Source of the DNA: Bos javanicus
Lineage: Eukaryota > Chordata > Mammalia > Artiodactyla > Bovidae
Direction of reading: 5' to 3'
Length of the DNA stretch: 64,000 nt
Assembly (NCBI RefSeq): GCF_032452875.1
Contig: NC_083876.1
Coordinates: 24,030,001-24,094,000, forward strand
Positions 58,693 to 64,000 of this stretch are shown piece after piece. Positions within the stretch are counted from its first letter, which is position 1. Each line of letters opens with the position of its first letter. The notes beneath the pieces are model-generated. The model searched no databases and was not told the origin of the DNA. It worked only from the letters and a program-made list of their open reading frames with translations. The translations under genes and the position numbers were made by a program.

Positions 58693-60710
58693 CCTATCCA
58701 AACAAAAGAGGAAGAGATAGGGAATCTACCTGATAAAGAATTCTGAATAATGATAGTGAAATTGATCCAAAATCTTGAAATTAAAATGGAATCACAGATA
58801 AATAGCTTGGAGACAAGGATTGAGAAGATGCAAGAAAGGTTTAACAAGGACCTAGAAGAAATAAAAAAGAGTCAATATATAATGAATAATGCAATAAATG
58901 AAATTAAAAACACTCTGGAGGCAACAAATAGTAGAATAACAGAGGCAGAAGATAGGATTAGTGAATTAGAAGATAGAATGGTAGAAATAAATGAATCAGA
59001 GAGAATAAAAGAAAAACAAATTAAAAGAAATGAGGACAATCTCAGAGACCTCCAGGACAATATTAAACGCTACAACATTCGAATCATAGGGGTTCCAGAA
59101 GAAGAAGACAAAAAGAAAGACCATGAGAAAATACTTGAGGAGATAATAGTTGAAAACTTCCCTAAACTGGGGAAGGAAATAATCACCCAAGTCCAAGAAA
59201 CCCAGAGAATCCCAAACAGGATAAACCCAAGGGGAAACACCCCAAGACACATATTAATCAAATTAACAAAGATCAAACACAAAGAACAAATATTAAAAGC
59301 AGCAAGGGAAAAACAACAAATAACACACAAGGGAATTCCCATAAGGATAACAGCTGATCTTTCAATAGAAACTCTTCAAGCCAGGAGGGAATGGCAAGAC
59401 ATACTTAAAATGATGAAAGAAAATAACCTACAACCCAGATTATTGTACCCAGCAAGGATTTCATTCAAGTATGAAGGAGAAATCCAAAGCTTCTCAGACA
59501 AGCAAAAGCTGAGAGAATTCTGTACCACCAAACCAGCTCTCCAACAAACACTAAAGGATATTCTCTAGACAGGAAACACAAAAATGGTGTATAAATTTGA
59601 ACCCCAAACAATAAAGTAAATGGCAACGGGATCATACTTATCAGTAATTACCTTAAACGTAAATGGGTTGAATGCCCCAACCAAAAGACAAAGACTGGCT
59701 GAATGGATACAAAAACAAGACCCCTACATATGTTGTCTACAGGAGACCCACCTCAAAATAGGGGACACATACAGACTGAAAGTGAAGGGCTGGAAAAAGA
59801 TTTTCCATGCAAATAGGGACCAAAAGAAAGCAGGAGTAGCAATACTCATATCAGATAAAATAGACTTTAAAACAAAGGCTGTGCAAAGAGACAAAGAAGG
59901 TCACTACATAATGATCAAAGGATCAATCCAAGAAGAAGATATAACAATTATAAATATATATGCACCCAACACGGGAGTGCCGCAGTATGTAAGACAAATG
60001 CTAACAAGTATGAAAGGAGAAATTAACAATAACACAATAATAGTGGGAGACTTTAATACCCCACTCACACCTATGGATAGATCAACTAAACAGAAAATTA
60101 ACAAGGAAACACAAACTTTAAACGATACAATAGACCAGTTAGACCTAATTGATATCTATAGGACATTTCATCCCAAAACAATGAATTTCACCTTTTTCTC
60201 AAGTGCACATGGAACCTTCTCCAGGATAGATCACATCCTGGGCCATAAAGCTAGCCTTGGTAAATTCAAAAAAATAGAAATCATTCCAAGCATCTTTTCT
60301 GACCACAATGCAGTAAGATTAGATCTCAATTACAGGAGAAAAACTATTAAAAATTCCAACATATGGAGGATGAACAACACCCTGCTGAATAACCAACAAA
60401 TCACAGAAGAAATCAAAAAAGAAATCAAAATTTGCATAGAAACGAATGAAAATGAAAACACAACAACCCAAAACCTGTGGGACACAGTAAAAGCAGTCCT
60501 AAGGGGAAAGTTCATAGCAATACAGGCACACCTCAAGAAACAAGAAAAAAGTCAAATAAATAACCTAACTCTACACCTAAAGCAACTAGAAAAGGAAGAA
60601 ATGAAGAACCCCAGGGTTAGTAGAAGGAAAGAAATCTTAAAAATTAGAGCAGAAATAAATGCAAAAGAAACAAAAGAGACCATAGCAAAAATCAACAAAG
60701 CCAAAAGCTG
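58693..60710 (+). mobile_element. Young L1, inverted 5' segment: ORF1 C-terminal part and ORF2 endonuclease
   Basis: On +, ORF1 begins truncated; reading back, an in-frame TGA at 58744-58746 lies in KEF*IM, then 272 codons open (58750-59568) with a coiled coil (ISELEDRMVEINESERIKEK), an RRM region (IRIIGVPEEEDKKKDHEK) and the C-terminal domain. After 51 bases ORF2 starts at 59620: APE-type endonuclease with NVNGLNAPTKR, QETHL, VGDFNTPL, RIDHILG and SDHNAVRL all present. It stops at 60710, exactly where the target sequence resumes, at codons INKAKS that precede the first codons of the 3' segment (only about 3 bases are missing between them). Confidence 0.95.
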
Positions 60711-61375
60711 ATATTTGTCTTTCTCTGTCTGACTTCCTTCACTCGGTAAGATGATCTATTATTTTGTTCTTTCTTATGGCTGAGGAAATTTTCTATTGTA
60801 TATACATACCACATCTTCTGTATCTATTCCTCCATGTTGATGGACATAGAGGAGTGGATAAATGTTGATGGACATTTAGGTTGCTTCTATGTCTTGGTTA
60901 TTGCAAATAATGTTGCAAATTGAGATGCATGTATCTTTTCAAATTATGGGTTTCTTTGGATATATGCCAAGGAGTGGGATTGGTGGATCATATGGTAGCT
61001 CTATCTTTAGTTTTTAAAGGAACCTCCATACTTTTCTCCCTAGTGATTGTACCAGTTTACATTCCTACCAACAGTGTAGGAGGGTTCCCTTTTCTTCAAA
61101 CCCTCTCCAGCACTATTGTCTGTAGATTTTTTTGATGATGGCCATTCTGACGTGTGAGGTGATACATCACTGTAGTTTTGATTTGCATTTCTCCAATGAT
61201 TAGTGATGTTGAGCATCTTTTCATGTGTTTTTTGGCCATCTGTATGTCTTCTTTGGAGAAATGTTTATTTAGCTCTTCCCCCAATTTTTTGATTGATTTT
61301 TTTTTTTTTTTTGGGATATTGAGCTGCATGAGCTGTTTGCATGTTTTGGAGCTTAATCCCTTGTCAGTTACCTCA
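60711..61375 (-). repeat. Older L1 3' region, right part
   Basis: Antisense L1: 'tctctgtctgacttccttca', 'tggacatttaggttgcttct', 'ccaacagtgtaggagggttc', 'tgttgagcatcttttcatgt', with a T-run at 61300-61313. Continues the element at 55455-55825. Confidence 0.85.
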
Positions 61376-62360
61376 TTTATAAATGAAATATCACATAAAT
61401 CTTGATGAAAATCAAGTTTCCAGAGTTTCAAAGTAAATCTTTAAAATTTGTACTTCATACATCTATAAATTCTCAGACTTTAAAAGGGAAAATTAGCTTT
61501 TATTTATATTTAAAAAATTTTGTGAGCACATAATTTTTTTAAAATACAATTTAAAATTTTTAACTAGAACTTTCTATTCCAGTCACAATGAACTAATAGA
61601 GAGCAGATTGCCTTCAAGACCAGAAACCCACCCCCCTTGCCTTAAACAACTAGAAAAAGTGACACATGAGAAATACATGGTTTGGACACTGGACAGCAAA
61701 TAGCACAGGACTATGACTCCTGATAGAAGGGAAATAAACAGTGCAAGACTTACGTTTTTACCAGTTTATTCTCACAGATAGTTTTCATGCTGCAATATAG
61801 TTCGAGGAAACTGAATTACCAAGGCCTTACTAAATTGAAGAGAAAAAAAAAATAAGAGTTTGGGAGCCTGAATTGACTAGAATTTGCTGCTAAAATTTCT
61901 GAAGAGATAAAAAGCTGCACAAAAAGAGTTCCAGAGATTTTTCAGAGGGATCTCTTGAGTTTTTAGCTGAAAAGCAACCTACACATAAATAAGAAAAACT
62001 ATCAGAGGATCATAGAAAGAACTGTCATGAAGAAGTAAGCAGAATAATTCCTAGAGATCACTCACAGTTTGGAATTGTTCATGTTCTTACCACCAAATGT
62101 GTGAATACCATACAATACAAAGTTCACCAGATGACATCTTCCGAAGAGCATCACGTTAGTGGGACTACTTTAGCTCTAGACTGAAGGGTACTTTGGACAT
62201 TGTTCTGATGACCTCCTATTTAGCCTGTTGATGAAGGAAGATGACTTCACCTTAAATAGTATTAAGTGGCCAAACACATGACACTCAACAATGGACAGAG
62301 GAGACTGGCCGAGGTTTACTGTCCACATACTCTCCCAGCTTGGGAGTGGACACGTGTGCA
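61376..62360. other. Intergenic, no recognised feature
   Basis: No gene or nameable repeat. Confidence 0.4.
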
Positions 62361-62361
62361 T

Positions 62362-62520
62362 GCCAAGTTGCTTCAGTTGTGTCTGACTCTTTGCAATGCT
62401 ATGGATGTGTAGCCCACCAGGCTCCTCTGTCCATGGGTTTCTCTAGACAAGAATACTGGAATGGATTCCTCTCCTCCAGGGGATCTTCCCAACCCAGGGA
62501 CTGAACCCAAGTCTCTGTAT
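62362..62520 (-). mobile_element. Bov-tA SINE, partial
   Basis: Antisense 'cttcagttgtgtctgactct', 'gacaagaatactggaatgga', 'cccagggactgaacccaagt'; the tRNA-like end is lost. Confidence 0.87.
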
Positions 62521-62700
62521 ACCATATAGGAATACATGGAAGGGGGGAGCATCTGGGGGCAAAGTAATCCCAAAGGGCCAGGGGAAGCAGTTTCCAGGCT
62601 GTGGAGAGGGAGGAAGTTGTTAAATTGAAAGACGTCAATCACCAAAGCTCACTCAAGCAGGAACAGATAATTTGAATGCTCCTACATCTGTTAAAGAGAT

Positions 62701-62744
62701 AACAATTATATAACTTATATAATTATATAACAATTATATAACTT
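62701..62744. repeat. AT-rich direct repeat
   Basis: The 16-mer aacaattatataactt occurs at 62701-62716 and 62729-62744, with AT palindromic sequence between. Confidence 0.9.
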
Positions 62745-62759
62745 CCCACAAAGATAGTA

Positions 62760-63235
62760 AAGCTACCACTAAAATGATACCAAAACCAAGCAAAGTTGTG
62801 CAAAGAAACAAAAGAAAACAAATAAGAAAACTATGGATCAACATGCCTCATAAGCATCTATAAAAAACTCCGAACAAAAGTTTAGCAAATTGAGCCCCTA
62901 AATATATTGAATGGATAATATATCATAATGAAATGGGTTTTAGCCTAGGAATAGAAAGCTTGTTTTACAGAAAATAAAACAATGCATTCACTGAATTACA
63001 AGTTAAAAAAGAAAAATCATATCGAAAACATCTCAACAAATGGAAAGAATGCTTGACAAAATTACATCTATTCCTCGTAAAAATACTAGCAAAGAAATAA
63101 TAGAAGCATACTCCCACAACCTGAAAAAGGAAATCTGTAAAAACAAAAGCAAAAACAAAAACCTACAGCTGATGTAATACTTAATGGTAAAAGAAAGAAC
63201 AAATGTTTTTCCTCTAAGGGCAGGAACAAGACATA
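62760..63235 (+). repeat. Old L1 ORF2 fragment
   Basis: Sense L1 ORF2 phrases: 'ttgaatggataatatatcat', 'cctaggaatagaaagcttg' and 'ctacagctgatgtaatactt'. No frame remains. Confidence 0.6.
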
Positions 63236-63375
63236 AATGTTGGCTCTTCCTAAATTCATCATTGGGAGGAAGGGCTACATCATGACAGAGTTGCATATCT
63301 GAAGTGAAATTTCCCTTGTTTATATCTGTAAGAATACATGCAAGTGCCTAACTGTTTATTTCTCAGTGATAGAAT

Positions 63376-63435
63376 GAATAGGGAGGTCACGAATAGGGAG
63401 GTCACAAATAGGGATGTCACGAATAGGGAGGTCAC
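63376..63435. repeat. 15-bp tandem repeat, 4 units
   Basis: Unit gaatagggaggtcac at 63376, 63391, 63406 (two changes) and 63421. In the - frame the unit reads VTSLF repeated, because 15 is a multiple of three; I take that as coincidental. Confidence 0.95.
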
Positions 63436-63863
63436 ATATAGGAGGATTCCTTCCCAGAAGCCAAAAGAATACAACCTTTCCATGCTTTTTAAGAATTTTT
63501 GGTTAACCTGACAATTTTTAACAAATGATGATTTTATTTTCAGTCCCAAATTCTACCTCACATTGATTCAATTCAATCCAAATTGTACATAGTATTAGCC
63601 CAAAGTTTTTTTGGTTTGCTTAAGAGGAGATTTTTTTTTTAGGGAGGTTACGCTGAAAAAAACAAAAAAACAAAAAACACTGGTCTGGAAACAAAAGTTC
63701 TGATTGTGATCTTGGTTCTGCCATTTAGGCAATTACCTCATCCCTTCTTAGCCTCCATTTCTCATCCAATAAATAAGTAAAAGACTAGACTCAAAAGATT
63801 CTCTAACTCTCTTCCAGCATAGAGTTTTTCTTTTTTTTTTTTTTTAAAAAAGAAGTATTTAGC
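63436..63863. other. Intergenic, no recognised gene
   Basis: T-run at 63829-63845 and A-rich stretch at 63656-63677. Nothing else assigned. Confidence 0.45.
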
Positions 63864-64000
63864 AGTGTCTTTCATACTTAAACAAGCAACGAAATCACCC
63901 AGTGAACTTGTTAAAACATAGATTCCTGATTTCTGCATTGAGAATTTCTGATTCAGTGGATCTGTGGTAAAGCCAGATACTTTGCATTTTTGACAGATTC
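63864..64000 (+). repeat. MER5A DNA transposon remnant, cut by window edge
   Basis: 'cttgttaaaacatagattcc', 'gagaatttctgattcagtgg' and 'actttgcatttttgac' follow the MER5A consensus in sense. Confidence 0.75.

Noticed and set aside
63280..63549. Repeat protein with VTSLF units on -
   Set aside because: Produced by the 15-bp tandem repeat in one reading frame; no other support for coding.
1..64000. CRISPR, operon, phage or other prokaryotic-type system
   Set aside because: Spliced mammalian genes and ruminant repeats fill the window; no array of equal spacers and no compact gene cluster is present.

Overview
This is a mammalian, specifically ruminant, genomic window. The evidence is the mass of BovB (RTE) LINEs, Bov-tA and Bov-A2 SINEs, a CHR-type SINE and young ruminant L1 copies. 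Cattle or a close bovid is the likeliest source. Three stretches belong to protein-coding genes, and two genes are recognised. They are convergent. ECHDC1 (ethylmalonyl-CoA decarboxylase) is on the + strand and only its last coding exon (2300-2708) is inside. RNF146 (Iduna, a RING/WWE E3 ligase that reads poly-ADP-ribose) is on the - strand, with its single main coding exon at 5058-6099, an upstream 5'UTR exon at 23277-23384, and a CpG-island promoter near 31.0-31.86 kb.

Layout. 1-2299 is ECHDC1 intron with an old MIR and an L2. 2709-5057 is the convergent 3'UTR interval, with a BovB tail fragment in the ECHDC1 side. 6102-23276 is an RNF146 intron loaded with four BovB copies in two head-to-head pairs (7.0-12.7 kb and 13.6-17.4 kb). 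23385 to about 31.1 kb is the next RNF146 intron, AT-rich, with old L1, MER5A, MIR and L2 remnants. From 31.9 kb to the end no host gene was recognised. By human synteny (from memory) this should be the flank between RNF146 and RSPO3. It is a layered repeat landscape: LTR fragments, a MaLR LTR broken by two BovB insertions, a three-layer nest at 47.6-49.65 kb, an old L1 antisense at about 50.2-54.4 kb, and a young twin-primed (5'-inverted) L1 at 55.83-60.71 kb sitting inside another old L1.

The two genes do not form a pathway. ECHDC1 is a cytosolic metabolite-proofreading enzyme. RNF146 couples tankyrase PARylation to ubiquitylation of targets such as axin. Their proximity is the conserved mammalian neighbourhood.

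I found no new enzymatic or defence system. The more interesting signals are structural: inverted BovB pairs inside the RNF146 intron, a start codon of RNF146 that is created across a splice junction behind three upstream ORFs, a perfect 20-bp palindrome with an E-box in its CpG island, and several informative retrotransposition scars (twin priming, two 3' transductions, a shortened L1 3' end). Coordinates of repeats are judged by eye and can be off by some tens of bases unless a target-site duplication (TSD) fixes them.
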